This document shows, piece after piece, positions 1 through 7,597 of a stretch of 64,000 bases of DNA. Origin of the DNA: Kurthia huakuii LAM0618 (lineage in GTDB: Bacteria > Bacillota > Bacilli > Bacillales_A > Planococcaceae); assembly GCF_000505545.1 (NCBI RefSeq), contig NZ_AYTB01000007.1, positions 62,001 through 126,000 on the forward strand, in the 5' to 3' direction. The position numbers and the translations under genes were made by a program. The notes beneath the pieces were generated by a model, which was given only the letters and a program-made list of their open reading frames with translations, made no database searches and was not told the origin of the DNA. Position 1 is the stretch's first letter, and the number at the start of each line of letters is the position of its first letter.

Positions 1-224
1 AAAGGGACGAATGATGTTTAAAATCCGCGGTACCACCCAAGCTTGTCGATAAATCGACCACTCTACCTCTTAACGCGAGGAACGAACTTAGGTACTACTT
101 ATTTCACTAAGTTAACTCGGAAGTCCATTCTATATAACGCATAATCTGTTTACACCGGCCACAGACTCTCTAAGTATGCTCTTTATATATACTACTCTTC
201 GTCTTCGTTTTAATATGACAGCGC
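1..224 (-). promoter_or_regulatory. T-box leader, Trp specifier (for trpS, off-window)
   Basis: Read on the minus strand, positions 38 to 25 give GGGTGGTACCGCGG, the invariant T-box that pairs with the tRNA acceptor end. Upstream are an AGTA-type motif (about 196-191), the GTGTAA apical-loop element of stem I, and a specifier context GAA-TGG-AC with the TGG codon at 127-125. TGG decodes tryptophan, so the leader should sense uncharged tRNA-Trp and control trpS or a trp gene lying left of position 1. The 3' half of the terminator (CGTCCCTTT) is cut by the window edge. In B. subtilis trpS also lies near spx. The class is near certain; the target gene is inferred. Confidence 0.93.
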
Positions 225-249
225 GAGGCTGTAACGCCATTATAATACA

Positions 250-545
250 GCTTTTTTTAAATTACAACATGTACACATATCAGCCGTTCGACGGATTAAA
301 TTTTAGATTAAATTCGGTACAATAGGGAAAATTGAAACTATTACTACAAATAAACAAATAAAAAAGCAAGGCATTATTTTCATTTTTATTAAGCTAATTG
401 AGAATGGAAAAAGAGTTGGATTGGGTTTAAAGCCTTAGCAATCAGGGAACATTAGTAGCGTAGTTTATTTTTCAATGCCCTATAAAATGGTAAAAAGAAA
501 CTTTTTTAATAAATATGTCGCCTTATAAAATGAACATAAAATAAT
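250..545. other. Intergenic region, no gene seen
   Basis: This AT-rich stretch lies between the divergent trpS T-box leader and the spx promoter region. I found no open reading frame with a ribosome binding site and no strong hairpin. It presumably carries the minus-strand promoter of the T-box transcript (TATTAT near 246-241) and possibly extra spx promoters, as spx has several in B. subtilis, but I cannot place them with confidence. Confidence 0.5.
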
Positions 546-587
546 TTTGAATATCCTATATTCAAAGTAATAAAGTTGTTGTATAAT
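546..587 (+). promoter_or_regulatory. spx promoter with palindromic operator
   Basis: A perfect inverted repeat with 9-bp arms (TTTGAATAT at 546-554, ATATTCAAA at 558-566, 3-bp spacer) is followed by a consensus -10, TATAAT, at 582-587. The right arm overlaps where the -35 must lie (TATTCA 559-564, spacer 17). A regulator bound here would occlude the promoter. YodB and PerR repress one spx promoter in B. subtilis; which protein binds this palindrome is not known from the sequence. Confidence 0.6.
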
Positions 588-604
588 GAGGTTAGACCTC
601 TTGA

Positions 605-619
605 TTAGAGTCATTCTAA
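605..619 (+). promoter_or_regulatory. PerR-like box before spx
   Basis: TTAGAGTCATTCTAA agrees with the PerR consensus (7-1-7 TTATAAT-N-ATTATAA) at 11 of 14 fixed positions and is itself an inverted repeat. It lies about 18-30 nt downstream of the TATAAT at 582-587, a repressing position. PerR control of spx is documented in B. subtilis; binding here is inferred. Confidence 0.5.
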
Positions 620-661
620 TTTAATAATTCGGTTACACATTTTGAAAGGATGTGTTTGAAC

Positions 662-1060
662 ATGATGGTAACATTATTTACATCACCAAGTTGTACTTCA
701 TGTCGTAAAGCAAAAGCATGGTTAGAAGAACATGAAATTCCATATACAGAACGTAATATTTTTGCCGAGCCACTAAGCATTAGTGAAATCAAAGAAATTT
801 TACGTATGACAGAAGATGGCACCGATGAAATTATTTCAACGCGCTCAAAAATCTTCCAAAAATTAAATGTTGATTTAGAAACATTACCTTTAAATCAATT
901 GTACGAGTTAATTCAAGAAAATCCGGGCCTTTTACGTCGTCCGATTATTTTAGATGAAAAACGTTTACAAGTTGGCTACAACGAAGATGAAATTCGTCGT
1001 TTCTTACCTCGTAAAGTGCGCGCTTATCAATTACAAGAAGCACAAAAAATGGTTAACTAA
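662..1060 (+). CDS. spx: Transcriptional regulator Spx (ArsC family)
   Basis: Spx binds the C-terminal domain of the RNA polymerase alpha subunit and redirects transcription during thiol and disulfide stress. The protein is almost identical in layout to B. subtilis Spx (131 residues): [16 protein letters not shown] with the redox CxxC (CTSC) near residues 10-13, [10 protein letters not shown], and the basic segment GLLRRPII. The open frame extends 4 codons upstream, but family alignment favours the MMV start at 662 or MV at 665; the GAAAGG at 641-646 is far from either, so the exact codon is uncertain. It is monocistronic, ends in a strong terminator, and its proteolysis adaptor YjbH is encoded 4.5 kb away. 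Confidence 0.97.
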   Translation: MMVTLFTSPSCTSCRKAKAWLEEHEIPYTERNIFAEPLSISEIKEILRMTEDGTDEIISTRSKIFQKLNVDLETLPLNQLYELIQENPGLLRRPIILDEKRLQVGYNEDEIRRFLPRKVRAYQLQEAQKMVN

Positions 1061-1074
1061 ACGTCTTTAAAATC

Positions 1075-1108
1075 GCAGCTAGGAGAAACAGCTCCTAGCT
1101 GCTTTTTT
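1075..1108 (+). terminator. Terminator after spx
   Basis: GCAGCTAGGAG pairs perfectly with CTCCTAGCTGC over a 6-nt loop and is followed by six T. Confidence 0.93.
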
Positions 1109-1241
1109 CTTTAGAAGGTCATTTGAAACTTTTTCTTTTCTTTTTTAAGCAAAAGGAATTACAATAGAGGTAGCTATACTTCGAAAGCAGATACTTGATG
1201 CAACATCTTCTTATAGAAGTAACCGAAAGGAGTTGTGTAAT

Positions 1242-1898
1242 ATGGATATTGAACGTATTAACGAAAACACACTGAAACTTTTCATTTCTTATACAGACAT
1301 TGAAGAGCGAGGTTTTACAAAAGATGAAATCTGGTATAACCGCGATAAAGGTGAGGAACTCTTTTGGGTTATGATGGATGAGATTAGTGAAGAGGATCAA
1401 TTTGAAATTGATGGCCCGCTGTGGATTCAAGTTGTGGCGAAAGAAGTCGGTCTTGAACTGACAGTTACAACTGCAAAACTCACACAAGAAGGCTTAGAAG
1501 ACTTACCATTTGGCCCAGGAAAGTTACCACCAGGTTTACCAGGTCTGTTTGATTTGGATCAGCAAAATGCAAAAGAGCTGGATAACTTCTTGGAAGAAAA
1601 CTTTGGCGATTCAACATTTGAGTTTGTGTTTGAATTAAAAGATTTTGACGACTTAATTCATCTAGCTGAGCGTTTAGCGCACACTGATGATGTCGATAAT
1701 CGTTTGTTTGAACAAGACGGCAAATATTATTTATATATCCACTTCGATGAAGAAGGGGAGAAAGATGAACGTTTAAACTTCTTAAGTGTCGTAACAGAAT
1801 GTGCGAAAGAAGCACATACAACGATTCATGTATTAGAAGAATATGCACATGTGATTATGGCAACAGATGCCTTAAATACAGTGCGCAAATACTTTTAA
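1242..1898 (+). CDS. mecA: Adaptor protein MecA
   Basis: MecA delivers substrates such as ComK, and in some species Spx, to the ClpC ATPase and is needed for ClpC assembly. The product is 218 residues, the same length as B. subtilis MecA. It has the N-terminal substrate domain (MDIERINENTLKLFISY), an acidic linker rich in Pro/Gly (GPGKLPPG, about residues 90-105) and a C-terminal ClpC-binding domain with the FxFxLKDFDDLIHLAxR motif. The start at 1242 is set by GAAAGGAG at 1225-1232; an in-frame ATG at 1233 touches that site and is unlikely. Gene order spx-mecA-coiA-pepF is conserved in Bacillales. Confidence 0.97.
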   Translation: MDIERINENTLKLFISYTDIEERGFTKDEIWYNRDKGEELFWVMMDEISEEDQFEIDGPLWIQVVAKEVGLELTVTTAKLTQEGLEDLPFGPGKLPPGLPGLFDLDQQNAKELDNFLEENFGDSTFEFVFELKDFDDLIHLAERLAHTDDVDNRLFEQDGKYYLYIHFDEEGEKDERLNFLSVVTECAKEAHTTIHVLEEYAHVIMATDALNTVRKYF

Positions 1899-1903
1899 TG
1901 ACC

Positions 1904-1934
1904 AACGAGGCTAGAAAACTAGTCTCGTTTTTTT
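1904..1934 (+). terminator. Terminator after mecA
   Basis: AACGAGgCTAG pairs with CTAGtCTCGTT over a short A loop, followed by a T run. Confidence 0.88.
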
Positions 1935-1982
1935 ATTGCATTTTAATAGTTATTTTTTTACAATTAATAGGAGGTGATGCTT

Positions 1983-3011
1983 ATGTTAGTTGCCTATGAT
2001 GAAAAAAAACAGTTCATCATACTAGACGCCGCAACAAGCCGCGAACAACTTCGGCAGGCACGCAAAACACAACGCTATTATTGCCCAGCATGTCAGCAAC
2101 GACTCCAATTAAAAATTGGCACTAAAAATATTCCTCATTTCGCACACCATAAACAAACCGCTTGCACGCATGCCTTCTCTGAAAACGAAACGCCCACGCA
2201 TCTCGCAGCAAAACGCCAACTGTATGACTTCTTCAGTCAATTTGGCACGCCACAACTCGAAGCCTACGTGCCACAAATCCAACAACGTCCCGATATTTTA
2301 TATGAACAATTTGCGATAGAATTTCAATATAGCCGCTTAACACAGCAACGCTTTGACGAACGCAATGCAGGCTATCGTGCAATCAACCTTACCCCACTTT
2401 GGCTCCCCTATAGCGCTCCGAAAGAAAACGGCCTATCGATACTTTCCTTGTCACATGATTTACAAAAATATATAACGAACAGTTCCTTCATTGCCTACAA
2501 TCCGCAAACAGAACAATTTATTTATTATAGTGCGCTCGTTGGTATGACGCCGACGCAATTTTTAGCGAAAATAACGGTATTGCCGCGCACCTATCAAACG
2601 TGGCCATTTCGGACGGCGCGTCAGCTGAGTCGCGACGAGTTTGAGCTTTATATGCAGCTCTGGTATGAACAGCGCAGAAAGCTAATTCAGCACTATATGC
2701 GCTACCGTAAAGGCACGCACGATGTACTACTGCGTTTCGTTTATGAGCATAGGTTAGCGTTGCTTGCGTTACCAGAGGCGATTGGCGTGCCAACGGACTT
2801 TGAAGCGGAACACGAGCCGGCAATCGATTGGCAAATTATTTATTATTACGATTATTTTCCGCACGGTGTCGAAGCGTTTTTAGCGCATCACGACGTCGCA
2901 AAAGCGAAAGTGCATGCTTATGAACATTTCTTACAACAGCTTCACACACAAAAAGCATCGCAAAATGAACTGTTATATCGTCAATTTCTTGCGTTTAAGG
3001 GGTATAATTGA
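1983..3011 (+). CDS. coiA: Competence protein CoiA family
   Basis: CoiA is needed at the recombination step of natural transformation in streptococci and is a predicted nuclease. The 342-residue product has an N-terminal zinc-finger-like segment (CPACQQRL) followed by HFAHH...C, and a PD-(D/E)xK-like core around RPDILYEQFAIEFQYS (about residues 100-117), where PD and E...Q fit the catalytic pattern. AGGAGG at 1969-1974 selects the ATG at 1983 rather than GTG 1974 or ATG 1977, which overlap it. Codon use looks somewhat richer in C/G than in neighbours. Presence of coiA alone does not show that the organism is transformable. Confidence 0.9.
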   Translation: MLVAYDEKKQFIILDAATSREQLRQARKTQRYYCPACQQRLQLKIGTKNIPHFAHHKQTACTHAFSENETPTHLAAKRQLYDFFSQFGTPQLEAYVPQIQQRPDILYEQFAIEFQYSRLTQQRFDERNAGYRAINLTPLWLPYSAPKENGLSILSLSHDLQKYITNSSFIAYNPQTEQFIYYSALVGMTPTQFLAKITVLPRTYQTWPFRTARQLSRDEFELYMQLWYEQRRKLIQHYMRYRKGTHDVLLRFVYEHRLALLALPEAIGVPTDFEAEHEPAIDWQIIYYYDYFPHGVEAFLAHHDVAKAKVHAYEHFLQQLHTQKASQNELLYRQFLAFKGYN

Positions 3012-3068
3012 GAAAATATAGCTAACTAAATTTATTTAGGAATGCGAAATAATAGGAGGGCTTTTATT

Positions 3069-4883
3069 ATGACAGAAACAAAGAAAATTCCTACACGTGA
3101 TGAGGTACCTGTTGAAAAGACATGGCGCCTTGAAGATATTTTCGCAACAGATGAAGCGTGGGATGTAGAGTATAAAGAAGTCGAAGCATTAAGCGACAAA
3201 GCAAGCGACTATCAAGGGACGTTAAAAGACGGGGCAGAGGCAATGCTTGCGGCATTTAAATACCGCGATGAACTATATGCACGCTTAAGCCGCCTATATG
3301 CGTATTCTCATATGCGTTACGACCAAGATACAACAAATAGCTTCTATCAAGCGATGGATAGCCGCGGCAAAACATTGCTAGCAAAAGCGTCAACAAGTAT
3401 TGCCTACTTAACACCAGAAATTTTGGCGTTAGAGGAAGCGGTAGTTGATGGCTATTTAGCAGAAAATGAAGCATTACGTCTTTATAAAGTAGAATTAGAT
3501 GAATTAAAACAACAACGTCCACACGTATTACCAGCGGAGCAAGAAGCGTTATTAGCACAAATGAGTGAAGTAACGGGTGCTTCTGCGAATACATTTGGTA
3601 TGTTGAACAATGCAGATTTAGAATTCCCTATTGTTGAAGATGAACACGGGGAAAAAGTGCAATTAACACATGGCAATTATATTCATTTCTTAGATAGCGA
3701 TGACCGTGCGACGCGCGAACGTGCTTTCCGCGCAATGTATGAAACGTATGGCAAGTTTTTAAATACGTTTGCGACAACGTTAACAGGGAATGTAAAACGC
3801 CATAATGTTTCAGCGCGTATTCGTAAATATGATTCCGCACGTCATTCCGCACTTAGCAACAACCAAATTCCTGAAAAAGTATACGATCAACTATTGGATA
3901 CGGTTCATAAAAACCTACCATTGCTTCATAAATATATCGACTTACGCAAAAAAGTGCTTGGCGTCGATGAACTGCATATGTGGGACATTTACACACCACT
4001 TGTGAAAGAAGCCAAATTTGAAATTGCGTATGACGATGCCGCACAGACGATGATTAAAGCACTTGGCACGATGGGTGACGAGTATACAGCCATTTTAAAA
4101 CAAGCATTAGCAGATCGCTGGGTCGATGTTGTCGAAACAAAAGGCAAGCGTAGCGGGGCGTATTCATCAGGCACATATGGTACAAATCCTTACATTTTAA
4201 TGAACTGGCAAAACAATTTGGACAATTTATACACATTAGTGCATGAATTTGGCCATAGTGTGCACAGTTATTTCACGCGTAACAACCAACCGTTCGTTTA
4301 TGGCGATTACTCAATTTTCGTAGCGGAAGTAGCATCTACATGTAATGAGGAATTATTAACAGAGTATTTATTACAAACAGCTGACGATGAAAAATTACGC
4401 ATTTATGTATTAAATCACTGGTTAGAAGGTGTTCGTAGCACGATTATTCGCCAAACAATGTTTGCGGAATTTGAGCATATCATCCATGAAATGGACGCGC
4501 GTGGGGAAGCGTTGACAGCAGAGTCGATGACAACGGTTTATTATGATTTAAACAAACAATACTTTGGTGATGATATGGTCATCGATGAGGAAATTGGCCG
4601 CGAATGGGCACGTATTCCGCATTTCTACTACAATTATTATGTGTATCAATATGCAACTGGTAAATCTGCGGCCATTGCCCTTAGTAAACAAATCCTTGAA
4701 GAAGGACAGCCGGCAGTAGAACGTTATATTAATAATTTCTTAAAAGCAGGTTGCTCAGATACGCCAATTAATGTTTTACGTGCAGCAGGCGTTGATATGG
4801 AATCAGCAGCACCAATTCAAGCTGCATTCGACTTATTTGAAGAGCGTTTAGCAGAACTCGAAGCATTATTAATGAAAAAATAA
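3069..4883 (+). CDS. pepF: Oligoendopeptidase F (M3B family)
   Basis: PepF is a cytoplasmic zinc metallopeptidase that cuts oligopeptides of roughly 7-17 residues. The 604-residue product matches the family length (about 600) and has the zinc-binding HExxH as LVHEFGHSVHSYF near residues 390-400, followed downstream by the conserved E (EVASTCNEELL) that gives the third ligand. AGGAGGG at 3053-3059 precedes ATG 3069; the upstream in-frame ATG at 3042 has no site. It lies 57 nt after coiA and may be cotranscribed. In B. subtilis it affects competence and sporulation peptides when overproduced. Confidence 0.95.
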   Translation: MTETKKIPTRDEVPVEKTWRLEDIFATDEAWDVEYKEVEALSDKASDYQGTLKDGAEAMLAAFKYRDELYARLSRLYAYSHMRYDQDTTNSFYQAMDSRGKTLLAKASTSIAYLTPEILALEEAVVDGYLAENEALRLYKVELDELKQQRPHVLPAEQEALLAQMSEVTGASANTFGMLNNADLEFPIVEDEHGEKVQLTHGNYIHFLDSDDRATRERAFRAMYETYGKFLNTFATTLTGNVKRHNVSARIRKYDSARHSALSNNQIPEKVYDQLLDTVHKNLPLLHKYIDLRKKVLGVDELHMWDIYTPLVKEAKFEIAYDDAAQTMIKALGTMGDEYTAILKQALADRWVDVVETKGKRSGAYSSGTYGTNPYILMNWQNNLDNLYTLVHEFGHSVHSYFTRNNQPFVYGDYSIFVAEVASTCNEELLTEYLLQTADDEKLRIYVLNHWLEGVRSTIIRQTMFAEFEHIIHEMDARGEALTAESMTTVYYDLNKQYFGDDMVIDEEIGREWARIPHFYYNYYVYQYATGKSAAIALSKQILEEGQPAVERYINNFLKAGCSDTPINVLRAAGVDMESAAPIQAAFDLFEERLAELEALLMKK

Positions 4884-4891
4884 AGTGTAAA

Positions 4892-4922
4892 ACAGGCCGC
4901 TTAAACGCGGTCTGTTTTTTTA
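4892..4922 (+). terminator. Terminator after pepF
   Basis: ACAGgCCGC and GCGGtCTGT form a stem over a short loop, followed by a long T run. Confidence 0.88.
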
Positions 4923-5126
4923 TGTTCGGCAAAAGTCCAGAAAGCTGTTTAATTAAATTAAACAGCACCGAATATAACAGTACGACTATTTAAGTCATAA
5001 AAAAAGATGCTAAAATAAAGACCTAGAAAATTGTGAAAATTAACTTATTGACAATTTTATGTATAAATAGAGTTTATATTAAATATGAATGATTTATAGT
5101 AGTAATGATTGGTGAATGCCAATGTA

Positions 5127-5141
5127 ATGTAAACGGTTTCT
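5127..5141 (+). promoter_or_regulatory. cre-like site upstream of roxS
   Basis: ATGTAAACGGTTTCT fits the catabolite-responsive element consensus WTGNAANCGNWNNCW at every fixed position. It is centred about 77 bp before the predicted roxS start, a distance at which CcpA can activate rather than block. No other gene start is near on this strand. Function is inferred. Confidence 0.5.
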
Positions 5142-5174
5142 TTGTGTCTGAATTATGAACAAGGTTTAAAAACG

Positions 5175-5203
5175 TTGCTATACCAACGATTACATGCTAA
5201 AGT
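5175..5203 (+). promoter_or_regulatory. roxS promoter
   Basis: A -35 TTGCTA (5175-5180) and a -10 TAAAGT (5198-5203) are spaced by 17 bp, with an extended -10 TGC immediately upstream. This places the transcript start near 5210-5212, matching the 5' end expected for RoxS. Confidence 0.6.
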
Positions 5204-5208
5204 AATAG

Positions 5209-5226
5209 ACGTGAAATAAATCACAA
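5209..5226 (+). promoter_or_regulatory. Rex operator over the roxS start
   Basis: ACGTGAAATAAATCACAA matches the Rex consensus TTGTGAA-N4-TTCACAA at 11 of 14 fixed positions and overlaps the predicted transcription start. Rex senses the NADH/NAD+ ratio and is reported to repress roxS in B. subtilis, so the site is expected here. Confidence 0.68.
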
Positions 5227-5318
5227 CAAACATACACCCCTTTGTTTGAACGTGAACATTTCTCCCATCCCCTTTGTGAAAATGAGTGCCTCTCGTAGAG
5301 TCACTCATTTTATTTTTT
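5211..5318 (+). ncRNA. roxS: Small regulatory RNA RoxS/RsaE
   Basis: RoxS (RsaE in staphylococci) is a trans-acting small RNA that uses C-rich single-stranded motifs to bind Shine-Dalgarno regions of mRNAs for the TCA cycle and NAD metabolism. The conserved core is plain: ACAAACAT, then CCCC at 5237-5240, TTTGTTTGAA, TTTCTCCCATCCCCTTTG at 5258-5275, with CCCATCCCC as the main seed. It ends in a hairpin (AATGAGTG at 5281-5288 with CACTCATT at 5302-5309, plus inner CTC/GAG) and a T run. Its place between pepF and yjbH is the same as in B. subtilis. No open reading frame fits in this interval. Confidence 0.93.
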
Positions 5319-5342
5319 TAGTAAAAAAATGCTATAACATAT

Positions 5343-5380
5343 AAAAAAACCTCGAGAGCTCGTCCTCTCGAGGTTTTTTA
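5343..5380. terminator. Bidirectional terminator, roxS side and yjbH
   Basis: CCTCGAGAG and CTCTCGAGG form a 9-bp stem flanked by A run and T run on opposite sides, so it can stop both the plus-strand roxS transcript and the minus-strand yjbH operon. Confidence 0.9.
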
Positions 5381-6193
5381 TTTGAGCTGCCACAGTGACA
5401 TACTATCACAGGCAACGCGTGAAATCTTTTGCTGTAGCATACGCTTTTTCAATTCGCGTTCAGCCAATTTTTCAGGGATTGCATAAATGGCTGCTACTTC
5501 CTCTGTCGATAATGTTTGATACCGTTTAAATAACACCTCTAAATCTGGTGGGTTTGTTGGAATCAATTGTTCCTCAACCATTTCTTCTAAAATATGTTCA
5601 TATACTTCAAAATCATAAGCACCAGATACTTTTAAGCCTTCATCTTCAATATTTTCATTGAAAAATACGAAGCTAGGAACTTCATTTACTTCCATTTCGC
5701 GCGTGACGCACAAATCACTTTGAAATGCGCGCGATGCTTCCATTGAGCGGAAGTCGGACTTGAATTCCATCATATCTAAATTACAGTGCTCGGCGATTTC
5801 ATTTAATGTTGAACAAGAGCGGACGTTTTTTTCATTAATTAACGCATACTCTTGTAGTTTCATAAGGAAACGATAGCCAGCTTTTTTTCCTTGTAATTCA
5901 GCTGCTTTAACAGCAATTGATGGCAATACAGGATGTGACACATCGACTAACTCAGCGTCAGATGGGCAACTATTAAGTTGTTGGCAAGCGGTATTCAACG
6001 ATGCAAGCTCCGTACTTAAAATAAAACGGAGTGTAAAATAATGACCGTAGCGCACTTGTAGGCGACGGATTGTTGATTGCAATTGCCAGCTGCCCGGGTG
6101 TAGTAAGTCCACAAATACATAAAGTTCGATTGGCTTATTGAAGGAAGTAGTTGCTGGTGCTACTTGTTCGGTCATAAATTGTACATTTGCCAC
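5378..6193 (-). CDS. yjbH: ClpXP adaptor YjbH (SpxH), CxxC lost
   Basis: YjbH binds Spx and hands it to ClpXP; disulfide stress inactivates it so Spx rises. The 271-residue product has the DsbA/thioredoxin-like fold of the family (PIELYVFVD, about residues 20-28). The canonical CPEC that follows in B. subtilis is replaced by HPGS, and the His-rich N-terminus is also missing, so thiol sensing must differ; other Cys remain (for example NSCPSD, RSCST, DLCVT). Start is GTG 6193: AGGAGGT lies 7-8 nt upstream, inside the end of yjbI, so the two genes are translationally close (3-nt gap). Identity is from fold, length and synteny. Confidence 0.9.
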   Translation of the reverse strand: MANVQFMTEQVAPATTSFNKPIELYVFVDLLHPGSWQLQSTIRRLQVRYGHYFTLRFILSTELASLNTACQQLNSCPSDAELVDVSHPVLPSIAVKAAELQGKKAGYRFLMKLQEYALINEKNVRSCSTLNEIAEHCNLDMMEFKSDFRSMEASRAFQSDLCVTREMEVNEVPSFVFFNENIEDEGLKVSGAYDFEVYEHILEEMVEEQLIPTNPPDLEVLFKRYQTLSTEEVAAIYAIPEKLAERELKKRMLQQKISRVACDSMSLWQLK

Positions 6194-6196
6194 GAT

Positions 6197-6592
6197 TTAT
6201 ACCTCCTCGTTTGGATCCTCAGCATTGATCATATGATGTGCAGTTAATACAAGACGCTTGTAATAAATTTCTCGGAATTTGCCTTCTAATCCGACTTCAT
6301 CCATTGCCTCATACATGCATTCGAGCCATGCTTGCGCGCGCTCAGGTGTAATTTCAAAATGCATGTGACGTGCGCGCATCATTGGGTGTCCATGCTCTTC
6401 TGTGTATATGTTAGGCCCGCCTAAGTATTGTGTTTGGAATTGTTTCTGTTTGCGGGCAGTTTCTGTTAAGTCGTCAGGGAAAATGGGTGTTAACTTTGGA
6501 TTTTTCGCTACTTTCGAATAAAAAGAATCGATTAACTCCGAAAGTTTTTCAGCACCAATTTCCTCGTATGGAATAATCGGTTTTTGAGTCAT
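6197..6592 (-). CDS. yjbI: Truncated hemoglobin, group II (YjbI)
   Basis: This haem protein binds O2 and can act as a peroxidase; in B. subtilis YjbI is needed for oxidation of YjbH in thiol stress. At 131 residues it has the family length (132). Visible group II markers are the FYSKV helix B segment with aromatic residues, the proximal His region RARHMHFEITPERAQAWL (His F8) and the invariant Trp G8 in AWLECM. AAAGGAG precedes the ATG at 6592. It is the first gene of a yjbI-yjbH operon. Pairing with a CxxC-less YjbH makes the redox link in this organism open. Confidence 0.95.
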   Translation of the reverse strand: MTQKPIIPYEEIGAEKLSELIDSFYSKVAKNPKLTPIFPDDLTETARKQKQFQTQYLGGPNIYTEEHGHPMMRARHMHFEITPERAQAWLECMYEAMDEVGLEGKFREIYYKRLVLTAHHMINAEDPNEEV

Positions 6593-6706
6593 ATGAGATG
6601 CTCCTTTGCTTTAACGGTAATTCTATTTTAGCAACAGGTACATAATTTCTCAAACAAATGGTATTTTCTATAAAGCATAGACAATTGCCTGTGAATAAGA
6701 AAGAAG

Positions 6707-6754
6707 AAAAAACGAAGGAAAAGTACCGATAAGGTAGCTTTTCCTTCGTTTTTA
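6707..6754 (-). terminator. Terminator after the lytic transglycosylase gene
   Basis: On the minus strand AACGAAGGAAAAG pairs with CTTTTCCTTCGTT (one inner mismatch) and ends in a T run. It just overlaps the end of the 6752-7594 gene. Confidence 0.9.
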
Positions 6755-7594
6755 AGCGTTGTAAGTTGCCATGATTTTTGAAACGTAATTTTGTGTTTCA
6801 TTGAATGGTGGAATGCCGCCATATTTCGAAACATTGCCGGGACCAGCATTATAAGCAGCAAGCATTAAATTATAATTGCCAAACTTATCATACATTTGTT
6901 TTAAGTATTTTGTGCCGGCCATAATGTTTTGCTCAGGGTCGCGCGTATTCGTGACACCAAGATATTGCGCTGTTGCCGGCATTAATTGCATCAGTCCTGC
7001 TGCGCCGACATGACTTGTCGCGTTATTGTTAAAGTTTGATTCTTGTTTAATGACCGCTTTAATCATTTTTTCAGGAATGCCGTATGTAACGGATGCCTTT
7101 TTGATGATGGCATCGTATTGTGTTGCTGGACCTGATGAAGTAGAAGCAATCGAATCCGTTGTTGATGGTTCCGTTTTTGTTGTCGGTGTTACGGCGTTTG
7201 TATTCGTATACGCTGACTGTACCGTTGCGGGTGTGTAGGCCGATGTTGCACCGTTATAAAGTGCAGTTGTCGCACCTAACACATTTGCTAGCGATGACAG
7301 ATTGACACCGGATTGCTGAGCTGTCGATGCAAAATGATTAGCAGCAGATAGCAGTTGTGTAAAGGCAGATGATAAATCTGTTTGTGATGTTGTTGCAGCA
7401 ACGTTGTTTAAACCGCTCGTTAAACCGAGTGTTTGTGATGCGTTAACATTGGTATTTGTGCCAATGGCTTGATTAAGAAGCGTTGAAAAATTGTTTGAGC
7501 TTGTTGGTGATGCAGTCGGTGAATTTCCGTATGCGTTGCCAACGGATTGTAGCGCTTGCGCTTCAATCAATGATTTAATTGCAGAAACGTCCAA
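6752..7594 (-). CDS. Lytic transglycosylase, SLT domain (YjbJ/CwlQ-like)
   Basis: The C-terminal half (about residues 165-280) is a Slt70-type domain that cleaves MurNAc-GlcNAc bonds: IPEKMIKAVIKQESNFN carries the catalytic Glu, followed by GAAGLMQLMPATA and LMLAAYNAGPGNV. The first 160 residues are low complexity, rich in Thr/Ser/Asn/Ala, with no evident signal peptide. B. subtilis CwlQ (YjbJ) at the same locus is 181 residues, so this protein has an extended N-terminal region, possibly a spacer or wall-interaction segment. The TTG start at 7594 follows GAGAGG 10 nt upstream, within the end of yjbK (3-nt gap), so both are one operon. Confidence 0.9.
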   Translation of the reverse strand: MDVSAIKSLIEAQALQSVGNAYGNSPTASPTSSNNFSTLLNQAIGTNTNVNASQTLGLTSGLNNVAATTSQTDLSSAFTQLLSAANHFASTAQQSGVNLSSLANVLGATTALYNGATSAYTPATVQSAYTNTNAVTPTTKTEPSTTDSIASTSSGPATQYDAIIKKASVTYGIPEKMIKAVIKQESNFNNNATSHVGAAGLMQLMPATAQYLGVTNTRDPEQNIMAGTKYLKQMYDKFGNYNLMLAAYNAGPGNVSKYGGIPPFNETQNYVSKIMATYNA

Positions 7595-7597
7595 AGC

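Noticed and set aside
1119-1487. Minus-strand open frame of 122 codons over mecA
   Set aside because: It lies antisense to mecA, is rich in Phe/Cys/Asn as expected for a shadow frame and lacks a ribosome binding site.
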